Under the pieces are notes generated by a model, which worked only from the letters and a program-made list of their open reading frames with translations, searched no databases and was not told where the DNA came from. A stretch of DNA of 64,000 nucleotides, taken from Nocardia rhizosphaerihabitans (GTDB lineage: Bacteria > Actinomycetota > Actinomycetes > Mycobacteriales > Mycobacteriaceae). This document shows, one piece after another, positions 8,570 through 17,047 of the stretch (its first letter is position 1; each line of letters begins with the position of its first letter). The DNA is taken from positions 1-64,000 of the forward strand of contig NZ_BMNE01000008.1 of the NCBI RefSeq assembly GCF_014646295.1, read 5' to 3'. Position numbers and translations under genes: made by a program.

Positions 8570-11500
8570 CACATCACCCCGTTCGTCTTCAGCGCGTCGA
8601 CGAGTTCGGCCGGATCAGCCGGGCAGATCGTCCACCCCTGTTCAGTCATCGTAGGAGCCGCATCGGGGTCGGCGAGGAGGACCCCGATCCGCGCATCCGG
8701 CCAGCCGATGTCGATGACATCGCCACGATCGGTTTCGACACCGAGCACCGGCACCGGCACTCCGATCGATGCGAGACCGAGGACGAGTTCGCGTTCGGCA
8801 TCGGAGATGGTGTCGTCGTAGAGCTCTTGCCACTGCGGTGTCAGTTCGACCGCGGCGGTGCGAGGACTACCGGTACGCGGGGCACCGCCCAGCCCGGCCG
8901 CCTCAGGTCCTTGCTCGATGGCGCCGGTGCTGGCGTCGAGCAGTGTGCGTGTGGTGATGGTGTGGCCGTCGAGGCCGAACCAGTTGGACAGGCGCAGCCA
9001 TTCCTTCCACGCGTGGCCTTCGCGGATTTCGAGAGCCCCGTCTCGGTCGTCGAGTGCTAGGACCGCGTCGATGGTTTTCATGGTCGCGGGCACAGCGGCC
9101 GTAATAGTCAGCGGACCGTCCGTATAGGACCAGCAGTTGTAATCGCCCTCGACGATCGGTGTGCCGCTGCCGTTGATCAGGTCGAGTGCCCAGCTGCCGA
9201 TCGCTTCGCTGTCACCCTTGGTCCTGCCATTCTGCAAGAACATCAGGGGGAGCCACCGGCCGACCGCTGCCCACGCATCCCGGTCGGGGTCGACCATGAA
9301 TTCGATCAACTGGGTGATCGGGTCGGCCTGCAGGAGGTTGAACAGTGCCGGACGCAGATTGCCTTGCTTCCGGGTGAGCCCGGCGAGCTGATCGGTGAAC
9401 CAGCCGGGGCGCTCCGGCCGGGCACTGGTGAACCGGCGAAGATCGTCGTGACCGAACGCCCACACCAGAACACCGCCGGAACGGAGGATCTCGCGCTTGC
9501 GGGCATCATCGCTGACCCGGTTCCTACCCGGCACGGCGTGGTACTTCCGCCCGTCGGCGAACACGGCGATGATCGGAATATCCGGGTCGCCGGTGCGGAG
9601 CTGGAAGTCTGGTTGACTGTTGCCCATCAACACCTGGGGTTCGAGCTGCCAGGTGCGAATCTTGGTGCCGGGCAGCTTGATCGTGGCGGTCGGACCGTAG
9701 GTGCCCGGCCTTTCGGTGATCGTCGCGCCCATCGTCGTCAACCGCTCGGTGAACGCCTTGTAGAACTCCCGCTCGAGCGGTGATTCGGGGCTGCCGATCG
9801 GGTCCGCCGGCGTTTCTTCGGTGATCGTCGCCAGCCACCGTTCCGCGTCCGGTTCGCCGCCCTGGCAGGCGAGCAGATCGTCGAGCACCTTGGCTGCGGT
9901 GACCCGCGAGACCTTGTCCAGTTCCCGCGGCGGTGCGAACGGCAGCAGACACTTATGGCATGCCAACCGATCCATGCAGTCGCAGTTCTTGACGACGTCG
10001 CGGGCGGCCGCGAGTACTTCCCATACCTGGCGAGGGTTGGCGAAGTCAGCGAGGTAGCCGGTACCGCCGGGCACGGTGTCGTGGATGAGCAGGGCCCGCT
10101 GATTGGGTGCGTGCAGGGCGTCGGTGATGGCCGTGACATCGAGGTGCTCCGGCGAACCACCGATCACCTGTCGCAGACCGAGCAGGATGGCCGCACTGAG
10201 GCTCGGATGGGCGAACGAGTCGTACTCGAGCCAACCCGGCAGGTGCAGCAGCACGGCCTGCGTACGCAGCGTTCTGGCCAGCGCGATCTCGCGAACATGC
10301 TTCTCGTCATCGGCTTTTCGGTACTTGCACCAGCTGCGGTGCTCGTGCGGCTCGTTGCGGCCCGCCACCTTGTCGAGTTGTCCGCAGCCTGAGCACACCC
10401 GGAAAAGCCCACCGGTGGTGGTGTTACCGGCGACCAGACGCTTGCTGCCCTGAGAGTTGCGCCTGCCCATGTTGAGCCAGCGAATATCCATGCGCCGCAG
10501 GTACTCCGCGCCGAAGTCCTGCTCGGCGACGAACCACCGTTTGGTGATGTTGTCCGGGTCGATATCGGCCGCGGTCAGCACAGTGAACGACTCCTGGCGC
10601 CGTTCGTCGCGGATGTCGTTGATCGCGGCCTCGTCTCGCCGCACCTCGGCCGATACCTTGGCCATCTCGACCACCTGCAGCTGCTGGCTCACATCGGCAA
10701 TGGCGCCGGAGTGGCAGCGGGGGCACTGAATCGGCGGCGGAGTCGGGTCGGCCCCGTGACTGATCCCGGCCCAGCCGCAGGACGGGCACACCCGCCAGGT
10801 ATGGATCGCGGATTCACCGGCCCCCAGATCGACCGCATCGATTTCCACGGCCAGACCCTGCGCATAGAAGGTGGCGCCGGGCGCGAGCTCGGTCAGTGCA
10901 ACCCGCGATCCGCGCTGATAGCTGGCGGTGTCCTCGGCGTATTCGTTGGTGTCGGGGTCGATCCAAGTGATTCCCACATCGAGGGAGACCGCGTCGTCGA
11001 GCAGCGTGTAGTTGGGCAGCACGCCGTAGCGTTCGAGCACGCCCACCCAGTGTTCGGTGGTCAGGTCGTTGATGCTCTTGGACAACAGCCGCAGGGTGCC
11101 GCGCGCGGTGCGCAGGTCGCGGCGGTCGTCGTCGGTGGCGGCGGGGGAGGCGGCGCGCTGTTCGAAGTCCGGGAGGGCGGCGTCGACGGCCGTGCGGCGA
11201 TGCCGCAGCTCGTCGACATCGCGGTTCCAGCGATGCACGGCTTCGCGCAGCAGCACGCCGAGCCCGCTGTACTCACCCAACCCCGGTGGTGTCGCCCAGG
11301 CGCGCAGGCTCGCGGTGGTCGTTTCGCCGAGGAGATCGCCGAACTGGCCGAGGAATTCGTCGAGCAAGAGATCAGCGTCGTCGTCGGCGACCTCGATGAG
11401 AGTGCCCATCCAGGTTCCCTCGTCGAAACTCGAGAGCACATTGGTAGCGCTACCGGGATCTTCTGCCCCGGCCTTTCGCGAGAGCCGGTCGACGATGTGC

Positions 11501-14500
11501 GCGAGGTACTGGCGCTGCAGGATCTCCTCGGCGGTGAGGAAGGTGGCGGGCGGACGAACTTCGCCCTGGATCACCGATGTCGGGTCACCCAGCTTGGGCA
11601 GGTGCTCGCCCCGGCCACGCACGAAGGCGAGTGCGAGCGAGTTGCCGGTGAGACGACCGGCGCGACCGACCCGCTGCAGATACGACGAGACGGTCCGAGG
11701 CATCGATCCGAGCATGACCGTGGACAGGTCGCCGATATCGATACCCATCTCCAGCGTCGGCGTCGCGACGAGCACATTCGGTGCCGTCGGATCCGACGCT
11801 GTCGTTTTGAACTTGGTCTCGTACTCGAGGCGCGTCTTGGTCGGCAGCAGCGAGGTGTGTTCCCGCGCGACGACGCGCTTCATCTCCGAGCTGTCGTAGA
11901 GACCGCGATAGAAGTTGTCGTGCTTGGCCGCCCGTGCCAGTCGGCCGGGGCACCGGGTGAGCAGGCAGGGGGCGCCGTCGAGCTGGTCGATGACGGCAGC
12001 ACTGCCCGGCGTCGGTGTCTGGCAGACATCGCACACGAGCAGGTATTTCATCCCCGCCAGCCCGTCGGCGTCGGGGATCCCGACCATCACCGTGTCGTGC
12101 GTCAACTGGTATGCGGTGAACGACTTCTCGGTGGTGGCGGTGCTCACCACCCGCTCCTCGGCGAGCACATCGAACAGTGCTCGCGCGAGGAATCCACCCT
12201 CGTGGGGTGAGACATTCAGGCACTGCGCGGCCCACCGTGCGTACCACGAGGAGGAGGCGGTGATCGGGTCGAACCCCTCGGGAACGGTGCGACCCCCGAC
12301 CGCTGGGAAGGCCGGCGCGGGCCGTCCTTTCGGAAACGCGGGCATACCTTGACCCCTGGGGCGCCCACCCCACACCCACCGCCGATTGGCATCACGGTGG
12401 ACAAAGGTGGTGAGCCACTCGTGAGCGATCGCGCCGCGGGTGCGCATCCGCTCCGCGACACCGCGCACCCACTGAGTAACGGCCGCTGGGTCGGGCTCGG
12501 AGAAGGTCAGCTGGTGCTCGGTCCGTTCCAGCGCGGTGGTACCGAGCTGGGTAACGCGTTGCGGGGAACCGAGATCCACCTCGGCCACCACGCTGCCGGT
12601 CAGCTCGAGCGTGCGGCCGAGCCTGGATTGCAGACCGAATTCCAGGTCGATATCGAACAGGACGCGACGCGCCACATTCTTGGTTGCCTTGCGCCGCAGG
12701 GCGGCCGGGGTATCGGCCTGCCAGAACGCGGCGAAGGCTTCGTGCTCGACGATGTCCGGTGCGAGTAGGTGATAGCGTCGGCCCGAATCCTCGCCCGCCC
12801 GTTCGAGCACGGCGTCACGCAACTCTGAAAGGGTCAGCATCTGTTCGCCGCTGACCCTGTCGCCCAGGGCATTTCGGAGTGTCGAACGCAGACTGAGCGT
12901 GTGTGATCGGGCCTGGACGAACCCGGCACGATGTGCCGCGTCCTGCACGCTGTCGGTGAAGACCAGGGCCTTCTTCTCGCCGTTGTCGAGTTGCGCGTCG
13001 CCGAACAGATTCGACAGTGCCACCGATAGCTGGGTGGCGATCGCGCTACCCAGGAACCGGATGCCGTCGTCGGAGCCGCACGCCGGGCACAGATCCTTGC
13101 GCGAGTTCTCGTCGGCGTCGGGTCCGCTGAGGTAGAGCACCGGAAGGACACGCTCATCGCGCAATTCTTCGCTGTCGGCCTCGGGCCGCTGGTCGACGAT
13201 CTCCCGCTGGTCCACCTGAAACCAGCGCAAACCCTCGACCGCATTGTCCAATTGGGCCTCGCTGGGTGCCGAGATCAGTGCCCGGAATCGCAGCCCGCCC
13301 GAGGCGTGGTGGCTACGGATGTCCTCATCGCTGGTGTCGAGCGTGCTACCGGTCGGTGCCAGTCGGACACCCCACCCGGAGCGGCCGCAGTGGCGGCAGT
13401 AGAGCGCGGGGTAATAGTCGGTCCCTATGTCGTCGAGCGCGCCGTCGTCGGGCCAGCTGAACAGCGGCGTCGCGGTCGCCGCTCGGTCGACCCGGGAGAG
13501 CTCCCGAAACCACAGGTGCACATCGACATTCAGAGCCGAGCGCCCGACTTCGGCACGCAGGTGGGACAGCGCCGCGAAGAGATAGTCGACATAGCGTTCC
13601 CGCTGGGCGATTCCTCGTCCGAGATCCCGCTCGCCAGTGGGGGAGGGCAGCGCTGTCGCGGCCAGTTCTTTCACCGAGATCACATCGAGTGCGCTCCGCA
13701 GAATGCGAGCGAAGGTTCCGTGCCGTTTGACCAGATCGAGCATCTCGGACTCGTCGAGCTTGTGCAGCCCGGCCGCGATCCGTTCGGGCGAATCGTCGAT
13801 ATCGGAGGTATGCCGGAACAGGGTGGCCAGCACCGCAGCGGTGAGCCGCTTGTTCGTGAGTGCTTTCGCCGCAGCACGATCCAGCTCAGCGACAGCCTCG
13901 GCCAGCACCGGCTCGACCGGCGAGAAGGTCCGGTCGAGCGAGGTGCTCCGTTTGCCCAGCCATTCCTCGACATCGACCCGTGTCTCACCGATCAAGGTCT
14001 CCTTGTTGAACGGCTCACCGAACACGGTTTCGGCGAAGTCCAGCATCTCTGTCGGTTCGCCCTTGGACCCGAGCGTCGCCGACGTCGCCACCGGCGTGAT
14101 CTTGCCCAGCGGCCGCTTTCGGTCCTCCGCGGTGACCGGTGACTGCGCTGTCCAATGCGACTTGATCGTGAGCCCGAGCCGACGCAACAGCATCGCCACA
14201 TCGGTGCCCTGCGCGCCGTCGTAGGTGTGGAACTCGTCGAGCACGACGTACTGCAACGAGGTCGCCGACTGCCGCCACATCGGCGCCCGGTCCGAACGCA
14301 GCAGCATGTGGTCGAGCATCTTGTAATTGGTCAGCAGAATGTCGGGCGGCGAATCGTGCATGAGCCGCCGATCGGTGATCAGTCCCGCCTCCGAGACGAG
14401 CGTGCGCCCACCCGAGGACTGCTCGCCGGTATAGAGCCCGGCCGTCACCCCCGCCAGCTCGGGGTGACTGGTGATCATCTTCGCGAGCCGCTGCTCCTGA

Positions 14501-14943
14501 TCGTTGGCCAGCGCATTCATCGGATAGATGATCAGTGCCTTCATCCCCGACACCCCGGCCTTCTTGGCCCGCAGCACATGGTCGAGGATCGGGATCAGAA
14601 ACGATTCCGTCTTACCGGAACCGGTCCCCGTGGTAACCAGCGTCGGCTGCGGTCGCCGATGGAACTTGCTCGACAGCCGTTCGAACGCCGCCGCCTGATG
14701 CCCATAGGGCTCGAAGTACTTCGGCCACCAGTTCAGGTGCATCCCCCAGTTGCCGCGCGCCGGGGCGAACGGGAGGCGCAACCGCACGTAGGGACCTTTG
14801 AACATGCCGTCGCGAGGATGTCCGATGAAGTCGGTGAGGGCGCCCTGCGTATCCGGGTCGGTCAGCGCGAAGGTTGTCGTCAGATAGTCGGTCAACCCTT
14901 CCCGCAGGCGCTCGGCTTGCAGGGTCGGAAGCAAGGCCCCCAC
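8569..14943 (-). CDS. Giant DEAD-box/DUF1998 (MZB) helicase fused to a PD-(D/E)XK-like nuclease domain
   Basis: A 2124-aa protein. The SF2 helicase core has Walker A TGTGSGKTE near residue 105, motif II VVLDEFHTYDG near 236, and the C-terminal lobe with MGIDIGDLS and QRVGRAGR near 1070-1100. Several CxxC knuckles follow (CRHCG, CPACG, CPSCG, CPRC, CSGCG), then the MZB/DUF1998 module with HDTVPGGTGYLADFA and CHKCLLPF near 1610-1670. Residues about 1740-1840 (QPDFQL, then IAVFADGRKYH) resemble a Vsr/MTES_1575-type nuclease. DISARM normally uses separate DrmA (helicase), DrmB (DUF1998) and DrmC (nuclease); here comparable parts are in one chain. The GTG start at 14943 has GAGGAG upstream; the longer frame to 15084 lacks a ribosome site. 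It heads the operon with both RelE-UvrD genes. Confidence 0.85.
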   Translation of the reverse strand: MGALLPTLQAERLREGLTDYLTTTFALTDPDTQGALTDFIGHPRDGMFKGPYVRLRLPFAPARGNWGMHLNWWPKYFEPYGHQAAAFERLSSKFHRRPQPTLVTTGTGSGKTESFLIPILDHVLRAKKAGVSGMKALIIYPMNALANDQEQRLAKMITSHPELAGVTAGLYTGEQSSGGRTLVSEAGLITDRRLMHDSPPDILLTNYKMLDHMLLRSDRAPMWRQSATSLQYVVLDEFHTYDGAQGTDVAMLLRRLGLTIKSHWTAQSPVTAEDRKRPLGKITPVATSATLGSKGEPTEMLDFAETVFGEPFNKETLIGETRVDVEEWLGKRSTSLDRTFSPVEPVLAEAVAELDRAAAKALTNKRLTAAVLATLFRHTSDIDDSPERIAAGLHKLDESEMLDLVKRHGTFARILRSALDVISVKELAATALPSPTGERDLGRGIAQRERYVDYLFAALSHLRAEVGRSALNVDVHLWFRELSRVDRAATATPLFSWPDDGALDDIGTDYYPALYCRHCGRSGWGVRLAPTGSTLDTSDEDIRSHHASGGLRFRALISAPSEAQLDNAVEGLRWFQVDQREIVDQRPEADSEELRDERVLPVLYLSGPDADENSRKDLCPACGSDDGIRFLGSAIATQLSVALSNLFGDAQLDNGEKKALVFTDSVQDAAHRAGFVQARSHTLSLRSTLRNALGDRVSGEQMLTLSELRDAVLERAGEDSGRRYHLLAPDIVEHEAFAAFWQADTPAALRRKATKNVARRVLFDIDLEFGLQSRLGRTLELTGSVVAEVDLGSPQRVTQLGTTALERTEHQLTFSEPDPAAVTQWVRGVAERMRTRGAIAHEWLTTFVHRDANRRWVWGGRPRGQGMPAFPKGRPAPAFPAVGGRTVPEGFDPITASSSWYARWAAQCLNVSPHEGGFLARALFDVLAEERVVSTATTEKSFTAYQLTHDTVMVGIPDADGLAGMKYLLVCDVCQTPTPGSAAVIDQLDGAPCLLTRCPGRLARAAKHDNFYRGLYDSSEMKRVVAREHTSLLPTKTRLEYETKFKTTASDPTAPNVLVATPTLEMGIDIGDLSTVMLGSMPRTVSSYLQRVGRAGRLTGNSLALAFVRGRGEHLPKLGDPTSVIQGEVRPPATFLTAEEILQRQYLAHIVDRLSRKAGAEDPGSATNVLSSFDEGTWMGTLIEVADDDADLLLDEFLGQFGDLLGETTTASLRAWATPPGLGEYSGLGVLLREAVHRWNRDVDELRHRRTAVDAALPDFEQRAASPAATDDDRRDLRTARGTLRLLSKSINDLTTEHWVGVLERYGVLPNYTLLDDAVSLDVGITWIDPDTNEYAEDTASYQRGSRVALTELAPGATFYAQGLAVEIDAVDLGAGESAIHTWRVCPSCGWAGISHGADPTPPPIQCPRCHSGAIADVSQQLQVVEMAKVSAEVRRDEAAINDIRDERRQESFTVLTAADIDPDNITKRWFVAEQDFGAEYLRRMDIRWLNMGRRNSQGSKRLVAGNTTTGGLFRVCSGCGQLDKVAGRNEPHEHRSWCKYRKADDEKHVREIALARTLRTQAVLLHLPGWLEYDSFAHPSLSAAILLGLRQVIGGSPEHLDVTAITDALHAPNQRALLIHDTVPGGTGYLADFANPRQVWEVLAAARDVVKNCDCMDRLACHKCLLPFAPPRELDKVSRVTAAKVLDDLLACQGGEPDAERWLATITEETPADPIGSPESPLEREFYKAFTERLTTMGATITERPGTYGPTATIKLPGTKIRTWQLEPQVLMGNSQPDFQLRTGDPDIPIIAVFADGRKYHAVPGRNRVSDDARKREILRSGGVLVWAFGHDDLRRFTSARPERPGWFTDQLAGLTRKQGNLRPALFNLLQADPITQLIEFMVDPDRDAWAAVGRWLPLMFLQNGRTKGDSEAIGSWALDLINGSGTPIVEGDYNCWSYTDGPLTITAAVPATMKTIDAVLALDDRDGALEIREGHAWKEWLRLSNWFGLDGHTITTRTLLDASTGAIEQGPEAAGLGGAPRTGSPRTAAVELTPQWQELYDDTISDAERELVLGLASIGVPVPVLGVETDRGDVIDIGWPDARIGVLLADPDAAPTMTEQGWTICPADPAELVDALKTNGVM

Positions 14944-15074
14944 GTGTGCTCCTCGGTTATCGGTCAGCCGTCGTGGCTGATCATCGGCTGTTCGCCACGT
15001 CTGTCGGATGCTAGTCGACCGGATGATTCCGGCCGGAAGATTGTGCGACGCGGAGGTCGCCAGCACTCCGGTCG

Positions 15075-15120
15075 AAGTTAACATGTTTATGTTTGCTGGG
15101 CAAGATTGACGATGTTTTCA
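15075..15120. promoter_or_regulatory. Third copy of the TTGACRWTGTTTTCA element and probable divergent promoters
   Basis: TTGACGATGTTTTCA (15106-15120, + strand) is identical to the inverted copy at 2014-2028. A degraded relative (TTAACATGTTTATG, 15078-15091) lies 14 bases before it. On the minus strand, TTGCCC (15103-15098), 17 bases and TAACTT (15080-15075) could be the promoter of the giant helicase operon starting at 14943. The + copy points toward the lipoprotein gene at 15175 but has no convincing -10 box at 17 bases (TGCGCT). It sits in the 231-base divergent gap between the two genes, and is read as an operator shared with the other loci. Confidence 0.55.
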
Positions 15121-15174
15121 CTGCCAGATGCGCTGGAGGCACCCTAGTCAAGGCGGGCGACGAAAGGTGGGGCG

Positions 15175-15756
15175 ATGAACATGCAAATCTGGCGGGTGTT
15201 GGCGGTCCTCGGCTTCGGTGCCGTTCTGGGGGTGGCTGGTTGCTCCGCCCCCGCCGAGCAGCCCACTTCTGTCGCGCCGTCACCGATATCGGCCTCGGCG
15301 CCTCCGTCGGTGGCAACCGCCCTCGAAACACCTTCGCCCGAAAAGCCCGCGCCGTTACCCAGTTCAACCCTTTCGGTTGCACCAACCGAACCGGCTGCTC
15401 AGCCTGAGCCGACCGGTGTACCCGAGCCGTACCCGGTCGAATGCTTGGAAGGAACACCCGGGCCGGCCGTCTGGAGCGACGGCGCCACCCGCTATTCCCA
15501 ATGGTGCTTCGATACCCGAGGTGGTCAGCAGAACCTCGACGCGGAATCCGAGTCGGGCGCACCCTCGAACGGGCGTGGATACGAGTGCGGCGCGAACGGC
15601 TGCTTCTGGCCCGACGGCTCCCCGGTTGTCGGCGCCGACCGCTGCGGCCGTCGCTGCGGCGAACCGCCGACTTCCGGTGACATCCAGGGTGATTGGGTGC
15701 AGTGCATTGCGGTGAAGACGGCCGAGCAGTGCAGAGCAGAACTGGATGGCAACTGA
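15175..15756 (+). CDS. Secreted lipoprotein, unknown function
   Basis: A 193-aa protein with a signal peptide (residues 1-22) and a lipobox ending VAGC, so Cys23 (counting from the first ATG) should be lipidated and the protein anchored outside the cytoplasmic membrane. Residues 25-85 are a Pro/Ser/Thr/Ala-rich linker. The C-terminal 100 residues contain eight cysteines, including CGANGC and CGRRC, suggesting a small disulfide-bonded domain. GGTGGGG precedes the ATG at 15175; a second in-frame ATG is two codons later. It is divergent from the giant helicase gene and sits just after the third copy of the shared 15-bp element. No family recognised; the link to defence is only positional. Confidence 0.75.
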   Translation: MNMQIWRVLAVLGFGAVLGVAGCSAPAEQPTSVAPSPISASAPPSVATALETPSPEKPAPLPSSTLSVAPTEPAAQPEPTGVPEPYPVECLEGTPGPAVWSDGATRYSQWCFDTRGGQQNLDAESESGAPSNGRGYECGANGCFWPDGSPVVGADRCGRRCGEPPTSGDIQGDWVQCIAVKTAEQCRAELDGN

Positions 15757-15895
15757 CGCTGGTCGGGCCGGGGGAGTTCAAGTACGGTATCGATCGCAGC
15801 GGGGGATCACAGCGGGTTTCGCTCCCAGTCACATCTTTGCGTCAAAGTTCACGCGCTACTGGATCGGGGCAGTACACTGCCAAGAAAGTGAAGTT

Positions 15896-16273
15896 ATGTC
15901 TTCATTTGAGCTGGAGGTCATCTATGAAGGTCGCGCGCTGACGGTGTTTGGCGTAGTAGTGCCGGGCCGCGGATGTCTCGCTTCGGCCTGGCTGGATGGC
16001 CTACCGCTCCAGCCTCAGGCTCAGTTCCGGGCAAGGTTGGACAGGCTGACGGAGGTGGGCTTCCTGCGGAGCCCTGAGGAGATGCGCCCGTTGCAATGCA
16101 ATGGCGAGCCGCCAGTTCATGAGATCAAGACAAGGTCGGGGCATCGGCTCTACGTGATCAGGTCGAGGCAGGACTGGGTGGCGACGCACGGCGCTGTCAA
16201 ACCGTCCGACCGCAAGGTATGCGCGCAGGCCGAACGGGCACGGGGGATCTGGAAGGAGGCGCAAGAACAATGA
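15896..16273 (+). CDS. RelE/HigB-type toxin of a type II toxin-antitoxin pair
   Basis: A 125-aa protein of the HigB/Gp49-like (RelE superfamily) ribosome-dependent mRNA interferases. The layout fits: a helical first half (ARLDRLTEVGFLRSPEEMRPL), the strand pair VHEIKTRSGHRLYVIRS, and a C-terminal helix rich in basic residues (VKPSDRKVCAQAERARGIWKE). The start at 15896 was chosen over the upstream in-frame start at 15746, because the extra residues are not family-like. Its stop overlaps the start of the XRE antitoxin (ATGA at 16270-16273). Toxin-first order is the hallmark of HigBA. The predicted active pocket (Arg and His in the last two strands) is present. Confidence 0.8.
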   Translation: MSSFELEVIYEGRALTVFGVVVPGRGCLASAWLDGLPLQPQAQFRARLDRLTEVGFLRSPEEMRPLQCNGEPPVHEIKTRSGHRLYVIRSRQDWVATHGAVKPSDRKVCAQAERARGIWKEAQEQ

Positions 16274-16953
16274 CGACATGGTTCCGGCGGACGCCGGAGG
16301 CAGAGGCGCTGTTCGCGGAGGAGCGTCTGCTGTTGTCTGCTACCGAGATGGTGCACGGCGCACTGGACGCGAAGGGCATGAGTAAGAAGCAGCTGGCCGA
16401 ACTGCTCGAGGTGACGCCAACCGAAGTGAGCCAGCGGCTCGGCGGCAAACGCAATCTGACCTTGCGAAGCCTGGCGCGCATGATGCATGCCCTCGGATAT
16501 CGCGTCCGGCTCGAGTCCGACACGCTCAGCGGGGCTCGCGGACCTGACACCGTCGGCGCACGGATCACACGGCACCTCATGGATCGCGGAGATTCTCCGG
16601 AGAAGGTGTGGTCGGTGTGTTTTCGAGCTGCGATCAGTGCAGACGGCATCAAGGATCCAGCCGACTTCGCTGCCCACATCAGTGAGTTGTGGTCCAATCT
16701 GCAGACACTGGACCACATCTCATCCGCCCGGCTGGACCACCGCGAGGGCCAGATAATGGTCGAACTGCAGGTCCGTGCGGACGACCTGCTCCAAGCTTGC
16801 ACTCGCGGCACAGCCGCGGTTCGGACAGCGATCCACAGCGCCGGCGGCGGGACCCCCGGATGGGAGAAAGAGATGGAACGGTTGGTCCGACAGCTCCGAT
16901 TGGATGTCTCCTCGGAATCGGATTGCCTGGATGAAACGCGTGGTCAGGTCTAG
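16270..16953 (+). CDS. XRE-family HigA-like antitoxin with long C-terminal extension
   Basis: A 227-aa protein whose residues about 25-78 form an XRE helix-turn-helix (MSKKQLAELLEVTPTEVSQRL, scaffold GKRNLTLRSLARMMHALGY). It should bind and neutralise the HigB-like toxin encoded just upstream and repress the shared promoter. HigA proteins are normally 90-130 aa. Here about 140 further residues follow the HTH, with no recognised motif, possibly an added sensor or a link to the next gene. Translation is coupled to the toxin through the ATGA overlap. The GmrSD-like pseudogene begins 94 bases downstream on the same strand, so the three may be one transcript. Confidence 0.8.
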   Translation: MTTWFRRTPEAEALFAEERLLLSATEMVHGALDAKGMSKKQLAELLEVTPTEVSQRLGGKRNLTLRSLARMMHALGYRVRLESDTLSGARGPDTVGARITRHLMDRGDSPEKVWSVCFRAAISADGIKDPADFAAHISELWSNLQTLDHISSARLDHREGQIMVELQVRADDLLQACTRGTAAVRTAIHSAGGGTPGWEKEMERLVRQLRLDVSSESDCLDETRGQV

Positions 16954-17047
16954 TTCGTTCGACAGGCGGATCGACAACTGTTCGAATGGTGTCGAGGAAT
17001 CCGACCTGAACGATCTGAGATGTGGTCTGTGAGTGAGGGAGAGAAGG

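Noticed and set aside
10711..12210. Long + strand open frame of 499 codons opposite the giant helicase
   Set aside because: It lies wholly antisense to conserved helicase motifs, has no ribosome site or family pattern, and its composition is what GC-rich third positions produce on the opposite strand.
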